DNA from: Paragemmobacter kunshanensis
Lineage (GTDB): Bacteria; Pseudomonadota; Alphaproteobacteria; Rhodobacterales; Rhodobacteraceae
DNA length: 64,000 nt
Assembly: GCF_011059185.1 (NCBI RefSeq)
Contig: NZ_JAALFE010000006.1
Span: forward strand, 119,401-183,400
Direction: 5' to 3'
The notes below the pieces were generated by a model. That model was given only the letters and a program-made list of their open reading frames with translations, was not told the DNA's origin and made no database searches. Shown piece after piece: positions 20,198 through 30,423 of the stretch (positions are counted from its first letter, which is position 1; every line of letters starts with the position of its first letter). A program made the position numbers and the translations under genes.

Positions 20198-21664
20198 TCA
20201 GTCCTTGCGTCCCTCGATATGCTTGCGCAACCGGCTTGGCGTGTGGAACTTGCGCTCCTTGAACGGGTTCTTGTCCGATTGGCTGCGGAACATGATCCGG
20301 ATCGGCACGCCCGGCATCTCGAAATGGTCCCTCAGCCCGTTGACCAGATAGCGCTTATAGCTTTCGGGCATCTCATCAGGGCGCGAACACATCACCACGA
20401 AACCCGGCGGACGCGCCTTCACCTGCGTCATGTAGCGCAGCTTGATCCGATGGCCCCCGGGCGCCGGCGGCGGATGCGCCTCGGTCATCGCCCCCAGCCA
20501 GGAATTCAGCCGCGCCGTCGTGATCCGCTTGTTCCACACATCATGCGCCCGGCAGATCGCGTCATGCAGCCGGTCCAGCCCGCGCCCCGTCTTGGCCGAT
20601 ACCGTCACCAGCGGAGCCCCGCGCAACTGCGGCAGAAGCCGTTCGAACATCTCCTTCAGTTCGGCCAGCTTTTCCTGCTTATCGTCTTCCAGATCCCATT
20701 TGTTCACCGCGATGACGACTGCCCGCCCCTCGGTTTCCGCGTAATCCGCAATCCGCAGATCCTGCGTCTCGAAGGGGATCTCCACATCCAGCAGAACCAC
20801 CACGACCTCGGCAAAGCGCACCGCGCGCAACCCGTCGGCGACGGACAGCTTCTCCAGCTTCTCCGTCACCCGCGCCTTCTTGCGCATCCCCGCCGTGTCG
20901 AAGATCCGGATCGGCGTGCCCTGCCAGTCGGCGCGCACCGAAATCGCATCCCGCGTGATCCCGGCCTCGGGCCCCGTCAGCAGACGGTCCTCGCCGATGA
21001 TCTTGTTGATCAGCGTGGATTTTCCCGCATTGGGCCGCCCGATCACGGCAATCTGCAGGGGCTTCTTCGCGGTCGGGCGATGGGCCGCGGGATCGGCCTC
21101 CTCATCCCCCAACTCCTCGGGGATATCGACCTCCGTCTCGGGCGTGTTCGCGGCCTCGCGCTCGGCGAATTCCTCGCGGAAGGGGATCAGGATGCGATAC
21201 AGGTCATCCATCCCCTCGCCATGTTCCGCCGACAGCCGCACCGGCTCGCCCAGACCAAGGCTCCATGCCTCCAACGCGCCACTGTCGCCCGCGGCGCCCT
21301 CGGCCTTGTTCACCCCCAACACCACGCGCGCATTCTTCTTGCGCAGGATATCGGCGAATACCTCATCCGATGGCGTCACACCCACCCGCCCGTCGATCAG
21401 GAAGAGGCAGACATCGGCCATTTCCACCGCGCGTTCCGTCAGCCGCCGCATCCGGCCCTGAAGCGAGTCGTCGGTCACTTCCTCCAGCCCCGCCGTGTCG
21501 ATCACGGTAAAGCGCAGGTCGAACAGCCGCGCATCGCCCTCGCGCAGGTCGCGCGTCACGCCGGGCTGGTCATCGACCAGCGCCAGCTTGCGCCCGACAA
21601 GGCGGTTGAACAGCGTGGACTTGCCCACATTGGGGCGACCCACGATCGCAAGGGTGAAGCTCAT
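20198..21664 (-). CDS. der: Ribosome-assembly GTPase Der (EngA)
   Basis: The 488-aa protein has two tandem GTPase domains and a C-terminal KH-like domain, the architecture unique to Der, which is needed for 50S assembly. The first P-loop is GRPNVGKST (residues 9-17) and the second GRPNAGKST (about 212-220). NKAE and NKWD serve as the two G4 motifs. The tail ends [16 protein letters not shown]. It follows bamB and a yfgM-like gene, the same order as yfgM-bamB-der in enterobacteria. Confidence 0.97.
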   Translation of the reverse strand: MSFTLAIVGRPNVGKSTLFNRLVGRKLALVDDQPGVTRDLREGDARLFDLRFTVIDTAGLEEVTDDSLQGRMRRLTERAVEMADVCLFLIDGRVGVTPSDEVFADILRKKNARVVLGVNKAEGAAGDSGALEAWSLGLGEPVRLSAEHGEGMDDLYRILIPFREEFAEREAANTPETEVDIPEELGDEEADPAAHRPTAKKPLQIAVIGRPNAGKSTLINKIIGEDRLLTGPEAGITRDAISVRADWQGTPIRIFDTAGMRKKARVTEKLEKLSVADGLRAVRFAEVVVVLLDVEIPFETQDLRIADYAETEGRAVVIAVNKWDLEDDKQEKLAELKEMFERLLPQLRGAPLVTVSAKTGRGLDRLHDAICRAHDVWNKRITTARLNSWLGAMTEAHPPPAPGGHRIKLRYMTQVKARPPGFVVMCSRPDEMPESYKRYLVNGLRDHFEMPGVPIRIMFRSQSDKNPFKERKFHTPSRLRKHIEGRKD

Positions 21665-21711
21665 CTGCCGCTCCTGAATTCCGAAGGGGAACCCCTTACA
21701 CGCGGATCAGG

Positions 21712-23076
21712 TCAACGGAAAGCGTGAAGTTGCCCATTGTTGCTGACAACATAAAGCGTCCCCCCCGCCAGCGCCGGCGGGGCCGAGGCGCCGCCCGGGA
21801 TTTCCGCCCCGCCTACCAGCGCGCCATCGGCCGGGTTGAACAGCCTCAGCTGCCCGTCGCCCGACACCACCGCCAGCCGTCCGCCCGCCAGAACCGGGCC
21901 GAAATGCGGAACGATCGCCTTGCGCCGCTTGGGCTTTTCCTTGGTGAAATAGGGCATGTCGATCGCCCAGATCGGCTCGCCCGTCGCGGCATCCAGCCGG
22001 ACAAGGCGGTTCTCGTCATTCACCAGAAAGACCGATCCGCCCACCACCAGCGGCGGGTTCAGCGCACCTTCGACCGCCGTCCAGATCCGCTCGCCGGATG
22101 AGGTATCCATCGCCGCCGTCCGGCCCGAGGCGGTGCCCACATAGGTGACATCCCCGATCACCACCGCATCGCCGGTGATGTCGGTCACGCCCGCATAGGC
22201 GCGGCCCACGCGCTGCCCCGTCACCGGGGCCTGCCAGACCTGCACCCCCGAAACCTTCAGCGCCGCCGTGATCGACCCGTTGGCAAAGGGGAAGAGGACA
22301 AGGTTATCCCCGACCGACGGCCCCGCCGCCCCGATCATCCCCGTGCTGCCCACGGCCCCCGGCACGGTCCAGCGCACACGGCCCGTATCGGCGGCAATCG
22401 CCCAACCCGATCCGTCACGCCCCGAAACAAAGACCGTCCCGCCCGACACGGTCGGCGCGCCCGTCACCGCGCTGTCCAGCCTTTGCCGCCAGACCACGCC
22501 GCCGCTGGCCGCATCCAGTGCCACCAGCTCGCCATAGGCCGTGGCGGCATAGACCCGGCCCGCGCCCGCCGCCAGGCCACCGCCCGACACGCCGCCGCCC
22601 CGGTCGAATTCCGCCGTCAGATCCGTCTGCCACAAAACCCCGCCATTGGCCGAGGTGGCCTGCACCATCGCCGCCGCATCCATCGTGAAGACGCGCCCTT
22701 CCGCCACCACGGGGGCCGCGCTCACGCGGTTCTTGCGGCTGTTGCCCTTGCCTGCATTGACCGACCACACCCGCACCGGGCTGGCCGAAAGCGCGCCATG
22801 CGGCTGGGCATGATTGGCCGCGCCGCCGCGCTGGCTCCAGTCGGCATTGGCCACCGCGGCGGGCAGGGAAATCGGCTCGGCCCGGTTCTCGGGCCGGATC
22901 GGCGGGGCCACGGGGGCGGGCTGCCCCTCGACCGGGATCGAGGCGTCCAGATCGGCCCGCACCGGAAAGCGTTCGCCGGGCAGGATCAGTTCCCGTTCGC
23001 ATCCGGCAAGGGCCGTCACCATGGCCAAACCAGAGATCGTCACCCAAAACCTGCGTTTCACCGTCCCGGCCCCCAT
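21712..23076 (-). CDS. bamB: BamB-like PQQ-repeat outer-membrane lipoprotein
   Basis: The protein has a lipobox (VTALAGC, with a KRRFWVTISGL signal segment) and an eight-bladed PQQ-type beta-propeller of repeats such as ALDAASGGVVWRQ and RLDAATGEPIWAID. BamB is a scaffold of the beta-barrel assembly machinery. The neighbours (yfgM-like upstream, der downstream) support it over a generic PQQ protein. The start is uncertain: ATG 23076 (used here), ATG 23088 and GTG 23061 all keep the signal, whereas the most upstream ATGs overlap the previous gene. Length is about 450 aa versus 390 in E. coli, the extra being a Pro/Ala-rich linker after the lipid anchor. Confidence 0.85.
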   Translation of the reverse strand: MGAGTVKRRFWVTISGLAMVTALAGCERELILPGERFPVRADLDASIPVEGQPAPVAPPIRPENRAEPISLPAAVANADWSQRGGAANHAQPHGALSASPVRVWSVNAGKGNSRKNRVSAAPVVAEGRVFTMDAAAMVQATSANGGVLWQTDLTAEFDRGGGVSGGGLAAGAGRVYAATAYGELVALDAASGGVVWRQRLDSAVTGAPTVSGGTVFVSGRDGSGWAIAADTGRVRWTVPGAVGSTGMIGAAGPSVGDNLVLFPFANGSITAALKVSGVQVWQAPVTGQRVGRAYAGVTDITGDAVVIGDVTYVGTASGRTAAMDTSSGERIWTAVEGALNPPLVVGGSVFLVNDENRLVRLDAATGEPIWAIDMPYFTKEKPKRRKAIVPHFGPVLAGGRLAVVSGDGQLRLFNPADGALVGGAEIPGGASAPPALAGGTLYVVSNNGQLHAFR

Positions 23077-23113
23077 CTTTCCCTGCATCCGCACGCCGCG
23101 CCCACCGGGCGCG

Positions 23114-23797
23114 TCAGCCTGCATCATCCCCTGCCGCGACCGGCGCCTCGGCGGCAGGTGCCACCTCGCCGCCCAGTGCCACGATCATTTCCTGTGCCCG
23201 CGTCCGGATGCCCGAAGTGGCCTCCTGATCCGACAGAAGCGCCGTCAGCGCCGCGATGGCCTCGTCCGTCTTGCCGTCCTCGACCAGAAGATAGGCCATC
23301 TGCTCCAGCGCCATCGCGCGATAGGGCCGCCCCGGCGCGGCAATCCCGTCCAGCAGCGCGCGCCGCTCCGACAGGGGCATCTCGGCCCCGGCCACAACCA
23401 CCCGCCGCAGCGCGGCCAGATCGCGATAGCTCGGCGGCTGGCTGGCATCGGCGGCCAGCGCCTCCAGCGCGGCCAGCGTCGTGGCCCGGTCGGCCACCGG
23501 GTCCGAGGCCAGCAGCAGCTTCAGGATCGCCGTCTGCGACCCGTCCGTCGCCACCGCCTCCAGCGCCGCCACCCGCTCTTCGGGCGCGCCCAGATCCAGC
23601 GCATCCAGCACCGCATCGCCAAAGGCCTGCGCGCGCGCTTCCTCGCGGGCGGATGTCCATTCCGTCCAGCCCGCCCCGCCCACCGTGCCCAGCACGACCA
23701 GCGCGCCGATCCAGCCATATTTGCGGAACAGTGCAAACAGCCTGTCGCGGCGGACCTCCTCGGTCACCTCTTCGATGAAGCTGTCAGGATTGCTCAC
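23114..23797 (-). CDS. YfgM-like tetratricopeptide membrane protein
   Basis: The 227-aa protein has a cytoplasmic N-terminus (MSNPDSFIEEVTEEVRRDRLF), one membrane helix at about 26-44 (GWIGALVVLGTVGGAGW), and a periplasmic helical/TPR domain. This is the layout of YfgM, an ancillary SecYEG translocon subunit working with PpiD. Order yfgM-bamB-der is conserved with gammaproteobacteria, suggesting coordinated envelope biogenesis. It is divergent from the RTX gene across 178 bases. Confidence 0.8.
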   Translation of the reverse strand: MSNPDSFIEEVTEEVRRDRLFALFRKYGWIGALVVLGTVGGAGWTEWTSAREEARAQAFGDAVLDALDLGAPEERVAALEAVATDGSQTAILKLLLASDPVADRATTLAALEALAADASQPPSYRDLAALRRVVVAGAEMPLSERRALLDGIAAPGRPYRAMALEQMAYLLVEDGKTDEAIAALTALLSDQEATSGIRTRAQEMIVALGGEVAPAAEAPVAAGDDAG

Positions 23798-23975
23798 GGG
23801 CCTCTCCAGTCCTTTTCCCCCGTCTTACACGCAAGCAGGAACCCTTGCCAAGCCCTGCCCCCATCTGCGGTGACGATCCGCCCGCCGCAGCGATACCTGC
23901 AAACTGTCCAAATTTCTCCACATCCGGCTGACAAGGTGGCAGTCTGTAACATGTAACCAGTAGCCGGGGTCCGGA

Positions 23976-25268
23976 ATGGGTATCGAGTTTCTGATGTGGC
24001 CGCTCCTGCTTGCGGGATTGGTGGGATATGATCTTCTGACGGGCGGCGATGATGGTGGCAGCACGGCCACCGACACCCCCGATGACGATCCGGATGCCGG
24101 CTACATTCCCGGCACGACAACCGCAGGCAGCAAGAGCGAGACGGGCGATCCCGACGCGGCGGCGCTTTTCTCGTCGGGTGACTATACCGATACCGTCACC
24201 GGCGGCACCGGCGATGACACCCTGACAGCCCCCGATGGGGCCACCGACATCGCCTTCTCCGGCGGCGCGGGCAACGATACCGTCACCGGCAGCGGCGATG
24301 ATGACTGGGCCACGGGCGGCAGCGGCAATGACAGCCTCGGCCTTGGCGCGGGCGACGATTTCGCCTTCGGCGGCACCGGCGCCGATACGCTTCTGGGCGA
24401 CAGCGGCGCCGATTTCCTGCATGGCGGCCTCGGCGATGACAGCCTCACCGGCGGCACCGGCGGCGACAGCCTGCATGGCGGGGCCGGAAATGACGCCCTC
24501 CTCGGCGATGCGGGCGAGGATGCGCTTTACGGCGGTTCCGGCAATGACAGCCTCGATGGCGGCGCCGACAAGGACAGCCTCTTCGGCGGCGCGGGCAATG
24601 ACAGCCTTTCGGGCGGTCTGGGAGATGACAGCCTGTCGGGCGATGCGGGCGATGATCTTCTTCTCGGCGGCGCGGGCAATGACAGCCTGATCGGGGGCAC
24701 CGGGGCCGACACGCTGCAGGGCGAAGAGGGCCAGGATCTCCTCAGCGGCTTCGAAGGCGATGACAGCCTCGCAGGCGGCGCGGGCAATGACAGCCTCTAT
24801 GGCGGGGCCGATGACGACATCCTCGATGGCGGCGCGGGCAATGATTCCCTCGGCGGTGGCGCGGGAACGGATCGCGTGACGGGCGGGGAAGGCAATGACA
24901 CGATCACCGGCGATGGCGGCGACGACTGGCTTGCCGGCGGCGCGGGCAATGACAGCCTTTCGGGCGGGGACGAGAACGACACCCTCGTCGGCGGCACCGG
25001 CAATGACACGCTGACAGGGGGCACCGGCGCGGATGACTTCATCCTCGAAACCGCGGGCAACCCGGAAGGCGTGACGACAGTTGCCGATTTCGGCGCGGAA
25101 GACCGTCTGGTGGTGGAATGGTCCGGCACCACCACGCCCCGGGTGACCGTCACGGCCGATCCGGCCGGCAACCGCTCGCTCGTCTTCGTCGATGGCACGC
25201 TGGCCGCCTATGTGCAGGGCACCACCACCCTGACGGCGGCGCAGATCACCCTCACCCGCGTCACCTGA
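23976..25268 (+). CDS. RTX-type calcium-binding repeat protein
   Basis: The 430-aa protein is dominated by glycine/aspartate nonapeptides ([16 protein letters not shown] and the like) from about residue 75 to 350, forming a Ca2+-binding parallel beta-roll. The N-terminus ([24 protein letters not shown]) is one hydrophobic segment and could be an anchor or signal. The C-terminus ([16 protein letters not shown] ... [10 protein letters not shown]) resembles type I secretion RTX tails. No enzyme domain is visible. No HlyB/HlyD/TolC genes are adjacent, since the next-door ABC gene is Atm1-like. Confidence 0.85.
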   Translation: MGIEFLMWPLLLAGLVGYDLLTGGDDGGSTATDTPDDDPDAGYIPGTTTAGSKSETGDPDAAALFSSGDYTDTVTGGTGDDTLTAPDGATDIAFSGGAGNDTVTGSGDDDWATGGSGNDSLGLGAGDDFAFGGTGADTLLGDSGADFLHGGLGDDSLTGGTGGDSLHGGAGNDALLGDAGEDALYGGSGNDSLDGGADKDSLFGGAGNDSLSGGLGDDSLSGDAGDDLLLGGAGNDSLIGGTGADTLQGEEGQDLLSGFEGDDSLAGGAGNDSLYGGADDDILDGGAGNDSLGGGAGTDRVTGGEGNDTITGDGGDDWLAGGAGNDSLSGGDENDTLVGGTGNDTLTGGTGADDFILETAGNPEGVTTVADFGAEDRLVVEWSGTTTPRVTVTADPAGNRSLVFVDGTLAAYVQGTTTLTAAQITLTRVT

Positions 25269-25290
25269 TGCCGGGCCCGGCGCTGGCGGA

Positions 25291-27123
25291 TCACTCCGCC
25301 GCCAGCGTCTCGTCCTCTTCCTCGGCCGATTGCCGCGCCCACATCGCGGCATAGCGCCCGCCGCGTTCCAGCAATTCCTCATGCGTGCCGCGCTCGGCGA
25401 TCTCGCCCGCTTCCAGCACCACGATCTGATCCGCATCCGCGATGGTCGACAGGCGATGCGCGATGGTGATCACCGTGCGCCCCCGGCCCATCTCGTGCAG
25501 GCTGTCCTGGATGTCCCGCTCCGTCTGGGTGTCCAGCGCGCTTGTCGCCTCGTCCAGGATCAGGATCGGCGGGTTCTTCAGCAGCGTCCGCGCAATCCCC
25601 ACGCGCTGCTTCTCGCCCCCCGAAAGCTTCAGCCCCCGCTCGCCCACGGTCGTATCAAAACCTTCCGGCAGCGACAGGATGAAATCGTGGATCTTCGCGG
25701 CCTTCGCCGCCGCCACGATCTCGTCCTCGGTCGCATCGGCCCGTCCATAGGCGATGTTGTAGCGCAGCGTGTCGTTGAACAGCACCGTATCCTGCGGCAC
25801 CACCCCGATCTGCGCATGGATCGACCCCTGCGTGACATCGCGCAGGTCCTGCCCGTCGATGCGGATCGCGCCCCCGTTCACGTCATAGAAGCGGAACATC
25901 AGCCGCCCGATCGTCGACTTGCCCGATCCCGAAGGCCCCACCAGCGCCACCTTCTGCCCGGCGGGCACCGTCAGGCTGATCCCCTTCAGGATGGGCCGCG
26001 CGGCATCATAGCCGAATTCCACCCGGTCGAATTCCACCGTGCCGCCCGCCACCGCCAGCGGCAGCGCGCCGGGCTTGTCCACCACCTCGGCCGGCTGGCC
26101 CAGCAGCCCGAACATCTCGCCCATATCCACCAGCGCCTGCCGGATCTCGCGGTAGACCGTGCCGAGAAAGTTCAGCGGCATGGTGATCTGGATCATGTAG
26201 GCGTTCACCATCACGAAATCGCCCACCGTCAATTCGCCCCGCTGCACCCCCAGCGCCGCCATCACCATCACCGCCACCAGCCCCGTGGTGATCAACAGCG
26301 CCTGCCCCCCGTTCAGGAAGGACAGGCTCTGCCCGGTCTTCACCGCCGCCACCTCATAGCGCTGCATCGCCCGGTCATAGCGCGCCGCCTCGCGCGCCTC
26401 GGCGTTGAAATACTTCACCGTTTCGAAATTCAGCAGGCTGTCGATGGCCTTCTGGTTGGCATCGGTGTCCTGCTCGTTCATCTCGCGCCGGATCTTCACC
26501 CGCCACTCGGTCACCGCGAAGGTGAACCAGACATAGAGCGAGATCACCCCCACCACGACCAGCATGTAGGAAATCCCGAAGACCGTGGCGAAGATCACCG
26601 CCACCATCGCCAGTTCCAGGATCAGCGGCCCGATGGAAAACAGCATGAAGCGCAGCAGGAAATCGACGCCCTTCACCCCGCGTTCGATGATCCGGCTCAA
26701 TCCCCCGGTCTTGCGCGTGATGTGATAGCGCAAGCTCAGCGCATGGATATGCTGGAAGGTCTGCAGCGCCAGCCGCCGCAGCGCGCGCTGCCCCACCCGC
26801 ACGAAGATCGCGTCGCGCAATTCCTGAAACGCCACCGTCCCCAGCCGCGCCAGCCCATAGGCCACCGTCAGCCCCACCGCCGTCAGCCCCATGATCGTGG
26901 CCGCATCCGGCATGTCCCCGGCCAGCCGGTCTACCGCCTGCTTGTAAAGGAACGGGGTCGAGACCGATACGATCTTGGCCAGAACCAGCATCACCAGCGC
27001 GCCCACGACGCGCCGCTTCACCCATCCCTCGCCCTCGGGCCAGAGATAGGGCAGCACGCGCCGGATGGTCTGCCAGCCGGAGGCAGGCTTTTCGGTCACA
27101 GTCGAAACGGGGCTCTGTCGCAT
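25291..27123 (-). CDS. Atm1/ABCB7-type ABC exporter
   Basis: The 610-aa half-transporter has an ABC membrane domain of six helices (about residues 40-330) fused to an ATPase with Walker A GPSGSGKST (K402), signature LSGGEKQR and Walker B ILILDEATSALD. The membrane-domain sequence (YHITRKTGGLSRIIERG, NFETVKYFNAE) is that of bacterial Atm1 (as in Novosphingobium), which exports glutathione-linked compounds and heavy-metal conjugates. The ATG at 27123 gives normal length. It is convergent with the RTX gene, 22 bases apart. Confidence 0.92.
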   Translation of the reverse strand: MRQSPVSTVTEKPASGWQTIRRVLPYLWPEGEGWVKRRVVGALVMLVLAKIVSVSTPFLYKQAVDRLAGDMPDAATIMGLTAVGLTVAYGLARLGTVAFQELRDAIFVRVGQRALRRLALQTFQHIHALSLRYHITRKTGGLSRIIERGVKGVDFLLRFMLFSIGPLILELAMVAVIFATVFGISYMLVVVGVISLYVWFTFAVTEWRVKIRREMNEQDTDANQKAIDSLLNFETVKYFNAEAREAARYDRAMQRYEVAAVKTGQSLSFLNGGQALLITTGLVAVMVMAALGVQRGELTVGDFVMVNAYMIQITMPLNFLGTVYREIRQALVDMGEMFGLLGQPAEVVDKPGALPLAVAGGTVEFDRVEFGYDAARPILKGISLTVPAGQKVALVGPSGSGKSTIGRLMFRFYDVNGGAIRIDGQDLRDVTQGSIHAQIGVVPQDTVLFNDTLRYNIAYGRADATEDEIVAAAKAAKIHDFILSLPEGFDTTVGERGLKLSGGEKQRVGIARTLLKNPPILILDEATSALDTQTERDIQDSLHEMGRGRTVITIAHRLSTIADADQIVVLEAGEIAERGTHEELLERGGRYAAMWARQSAEEEDETLAAE

Positions 27124-27242
27124 GGGTCGGGATCCTCTCGGCCCCTACCTATGCCGCTTCCCGAAAAAGCACCAGAGGGCGGCCCGAACAGCCCCCTGTG
27201 CAGGGATGCAAGCCCAGGCCCCGAACGCCGCCCGGCCCCGCC

Positions 27243-28799
27243 TCACTCCTGCGGAATGGTGAAGACCTGGCCCGGATAGATCAGATCCGGGTCGCGGATC
27301 TGGTCCCTGTTCGCCTCGAAGACCTGCACATAGCGCACGCCCTCGCCCAGGTTCTCCGTCGCGATCCGCCACAGCGTGAAGCCCGGCTGCACCGTCACCG
27401 TCACCGGCCCCGATTGCGCCGCCCCGGCGGCATCCCCGGCAGCGGCCACCTCTCCGGTTTGCGCTTCCGTCCCGTCTGCCGCCGCCTCTGCCGCAGGCTC
27501 CGCACCCGAGGCCGCCGCCAGCGCCTCCGCCGTCTCGCGCTTGAAGGGCGTCTCGAAGCGGCTCGTCACCGCACCCGCCGCATCCAGCTGATCGGCGCGC
27601 AGGACATGGATCCCCGGCGCGATCTCGGGCAGCGTCACCGCCCAATCCCCCGCCCCGGAAATCGCGGCTTCCGCGATCGGGGCATTGTCCAGATAGATCC
27701 GCACCATCCGCTCGGCCGTGCCGCGCCCGGCCAGTTGCACCGCCCCTTCGGGCGTATAGGTGATCGTGTCGATGGTCACATTCGCCACCATCTCCGCGGG
27801 CATGTCCCCTGCCGATTGCAGCACCTTCGCACCCTCATCCGTCAGCAAGAGCGCCGCTGGCGCGGCGGCCTCGTCCACCGCTTCGGGCTGCTCCTCCGCC
27901 GCCTCCGGCGCAGCCGCGCCCGCCGCCACCGCCACTGGCGCGGCGACTGGGGCCACTGTCGGCGCAATCACCACCGTGCCCGCCGCCGGCACCTCCGTCC
28001 CGTCCGCCAGTTGCATCACCAGCGACAGCACGCGCGGCGCGGCGCTGGGGGCCAGGTTGAAGAGCGCGACGAAATTTCCCTGCCCATCCGCCGGGACAAG
28101 GGCGATCTCCGCCCCCGTCACCCGCAGAGACAGCTGCGATCCGGGCTGCGCCGATCCGGCCACAAGGGCCGATCCGTCCCGCTCCACCCGCACCAGATCG
28201 AAAAGCGGCGGCTCCGGCGCGGCCTCGGCCGGGGCCGCCTCCGCCGGGGCGGCCTCTGCCACCTCCGGCGCGGCTTCGGCCTCTGCCCCATCGCCGCCGG
28301 AAGCCCCGTCCGTCGCCTCTGCCGTCCCCGCTGCCGCCTCTGGCGCGGCTTCCGCCGCTGCCGCAGAGGCGGCCTCCTCCGCAGCCTCGGCCTCTGCGCC
28401 CGGCACCGCTTCGGCCACCGTTCCGCCGACAGCCTCGCCCGCAGCCGCGTCCTCCGATCCGGGCGCGGGTGCCGCCTCCGGCTCTGCCGCTTCGGTCACG
28501 GCCTCGGCTCCGCTCTCTGCCGCAGGTGCAGCCCCCGCCTCAGCCCCAGCCTCAGCGCCTGTCGCCGCTTCCGCCGCCGCTTCCGGCTCTGCCTCAGCCC
28601 CAGCCTCAGCCTCAGCACCAGCGCCCGCCGCGGTTTCCTCAGCCTGCCCCTCTGCCTCCGACGTGCCGGTCGCCTGCATCCCTTCCGGCGGCACCGGGCG
28701 CATCTGCCAGGCCCCCCAGAACAGCGCCACCACAACCGCCGCCACCGATCCGATCACGCCAAAGCGGCCACCGGCCGACATCTCTGCCCAAGGCTTCAT
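27243..28799 (-). CDS. LysM-domain envelope protein with Ala/Glu-rich region
   Basis: The 518-aa protein has an N-terminal membrane segment (about 12-30), then a long Ala/Glu/Gly low-complexity stretch (about 40-200) and beta-rich Ig-like segments (about 205-440). A C-terminal LysM domain (VQPGFTLWRIATENLGEG ... DLIYPGQVFTIP) ends the protein. LysM binds peptidoglycan, so an envelope-associated role is likely. This architecture is common in Rhodobacteraceae but its function is not known. It is divergent from the LOG-family gene. Confidence 0.88.
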   Translation of the reverse strand: MKPWAEMSAGGRFGVIGSVAAVVVALFWGAWQMRPVPPEGMQATGTSEAEGQAEETAAGAGAEAEAGAEAEPEAAAEAATGAEAGAEAGAAPAAESGAEAVTEAAEPEAAPAPGSEDAAAGEAVGGTVAEAVPGAEAEAAEEAASAAAAEAAPEAAAGTAEATDGASGGDGAEAEAAPEVAEAAPAEAAPAEAAPEPPLFDLVRVERDGSALVAGSAQPGSQLSLRVTGAEIALVPADGQGNFVALFNLAPSAAPRVLSLVMQLADGTEVPAAGTVVIAPTVAPVAAPVAVAAGAAAPEAAEEQPEAVDEAAAPAALLLTDEGAKVLQSAGDMPAEMVANVTIDTITYTPEGAVQLAGRGTAERMVRIYLDNAPIAEAAISGAGDWAVTLPEIAPGIHVLRADQLDAAGAVTSRFETPFKRETAEALAAASGAEPAAEAAADGTEAQTGEVAAAGDAAGAAQSGPVTVTVQPGFTLWRIATENLGEGVRYVQVFEANRDQIRDPDLIYPGQVFTIPQE

Positions 28800-28916
28800 C
28801 CGAACGTCCCCATTTCCCTGCGGAACCCGGGGCCTGTCTCCGGCCCCTTCTTCCCTTCCCTTACCAAGCCCGATAACACGGAAGGCCAGAACCTCCTACA
28901 CCCCGAAAGTTGCCCG

Positions 28917-29471
28917 ATGCCCCCGCTGCGTTCCGTCTGTGTCTTCTGTGGCTCACGTCCCGGCCTGAACCCCGCCCATGCCGCCACCGCCCGCGCCTTC
29001 GGCGCGGCCCTGGCCGCCGAGGGCTGGCGGCTGGTCTATGGCGCGGGCGATGTCGGCCTCATGGGCGAAGTGGCGCGCGCCGCGCAATCCGCCGGTGCCG
29101 CCACCATGGGCGTGATCCCCACCCATCTGATGACGCGCGAACGCGGCAAGCGCGACCTCGCGCAGCTTGTCGTCACCGAAGACATGCATGAACGCAAGAA
29201 GGTGATGTTCATGAACTCCGACGCCATCGTCGTGCTTCCGGGCGGGGCGGGGAGCCTGGACGAATTCTTCGAAGTGCTGACCTGGCGCCAGATCGGCCTG
29301 CACCGCAAGCCGATCTTCCTTCTGGATACCGATGGCTACTGGCAGCCCCTCGCCGCGCTGATCCGCCACATCATCGACGAAGGCTTCGCCGAAGAGACGA
29401 TGCAGGACTACTACATCACCGTGCCCGACCTGCCCGCGCTGCTCGCCAGGCTGCGCGCCGCCCTCTCCTGA
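28917..29471 (+). CDS. LOG-family nucleotide 5'-monophosphate phosphoribohydrolase
   Basis: The 184-aa Rossmann-fold protein (TIGR00730) has the motif PGGAGSLDE, the family PGGxGTxxE with Ser for Thr, and ERKKVMFMNSDAIVVLP. Members cleave cytokinin riboside or purine nucleoside monophosphates to free base and ribose 5-phosphate. ATG at 28917 is chosen because MPPLRSVCVFCGSRPG is the standard N-terminus. The 3' end overlaps the convergent rarD gene by 61 bases. Confidence 0.9.
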   Translation: MPPLRSVCVFCGSRPGLNPAHAATARAFGAALAAEGWRLVYGAGDVGLMGEVARAAQSAGAATMGVIPTHLMTRERGKRDLAQLVVTEDMHERKKVMFMNSDAIVVLPGGAGSLDEFFEVLTWRQIGLHRKPIFLLDTDGYWQPLAALIRHIIDEGFAEETMQDYYITVPDLPALLARLRAALS

Positions 29472-30331
29472 CGCCAGCCCTCCAGCGAATAAAGCGCAAG
29501 CGCCCCCCAGATCATCGCGAAGGCCGCCGCGTGCCAGCCGGTAAAGGTCTCGCGGAACACCAGCACCGCCGACAGCGCCTGCAAGGTCGGGTTCAGGTAT
29601 TGCACCAGCCCCAGCGTCGACAGCCGCACCCGCTGCGCCCCCCAGGAAAACAGGATCAGCGGCCCCCCCGTGATCAGCCCCGACAGGGGCAGCATCCAGC
29701 TCGTGAAGGCATCCGCCCCGAACCAGCCCCCCGCCACCACACCGCCCTGCGCCAGCCCCAGCCACAGCACCGCCAGCGGCAAGAGCAGCAGCACCTCCGC
29801 CGTCACGCTCACCGCCGCGGGGGCATCCAGCTGCTTCTTGATCAGCATGTAGGGCGCAAAGGAAAAGGCCAACGCCAGCGCAACCCAGGGCGCGACCCCC
29901 AGCCCCCAGGTCAGCACCAGAACCGCCCCGCAGGCCAGCCCCACCGCCACCCCCTGCCCCCGCGACAGCCGCTCGCCCAGGACGACGACCCCCAGACAGA
30001 CCGTCACCAGCGGAAAGATGTAATAGCCCAGCGACGCCTGCACCGCATGGCCCGTCTGGATCGCCCAGATGAACAGCCCCCAATTGCAGGCCACGATCCC
30101 CGCAGCCAGCCACACCCGCCGCCGCTGCGCCCCGCGCAACAGCGCCACCGCCGCCGAAAACCGCCCCTGCACGGCCAGAAGCACGCCAAAGAAGGCCAAG
30201 GTCCAGACCGTCCGATGCGCCAGCACCTCCAACGGCGGCACATGCGCCATCGCCTTGTAGTAAAGCGTCGCCGTCCCCCAGATCGTGCAGGCCCCCACGA
30301 TCGCCAGAATGCCCCTGCCCGCCTCGCCCAA
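29411..30331 (-). CDS. rarD: RarD-type EamA-superfamily permease
   Basis: The protein has ten predicted helices with the RarD-specific GILAIVGACTIWG start region, YYKAMAHVPPLEVLAHR and NWGLFIWAI. RarD proteins are inner-membrane DMT carriers of unknown substrate, named for a chloramphenicol-sensitive phenotype. No ATG lies near the true N-terminus; a TTG at 30331 with GGAGGG six bases upstream gives 306 aa, the usual size. The next ATG, at 30439, would add a Gly/Arg-rich leader unlike the family. Its last 61 bases are antisense to the LOG gene. Confidence 0.8.
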   Translation of the reverse strand: MGEAGRGILAIVGACTIWGTATLYYKAMAHVPPLEVLAHRTVWTLAFFGVLLAVQGRFSAAVALLRGAQRRRVWLAAGIVACNWGLFIWAIQTGHAVQASLGYYIFPLVTVCLGVVVLGERLSRGQGVAVGLACGAVLVLTWGLGVAPWVALALAFSFAPYMLIKKQLDAPAAVSVTAEVLLLLPLAVLWLGLAQGGVVAGGWFGADAFTSWMLPLSGLITGGPLILFSWGAQRVRLSTLGLVQYLNPTLQALSAVLVFRETFTGWHAAAFAMIWGALALYSLEGWRQERAARSLASSAGRSGTVM

Positions 30332-30423
30332 ATCCCGCCCTCCCGCGCCTCGCCCCCTCCTCGCACCGCGCACCGATGGCCGCAAGCCGATCCCCGACCC
30401 AAAGCCGCGAAAACCGCCCCGGC

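Noticed and set aside
25291..27123. Type I secretion ABC transporter for the adjacent RTX protein
   Set aside because: The membrane domain reads as Atm1/ABCB7, lacks a C39-like N-terminal domain, has no HlyD-like partner, and is convergent rather than co-transcribed with the RTX gene.
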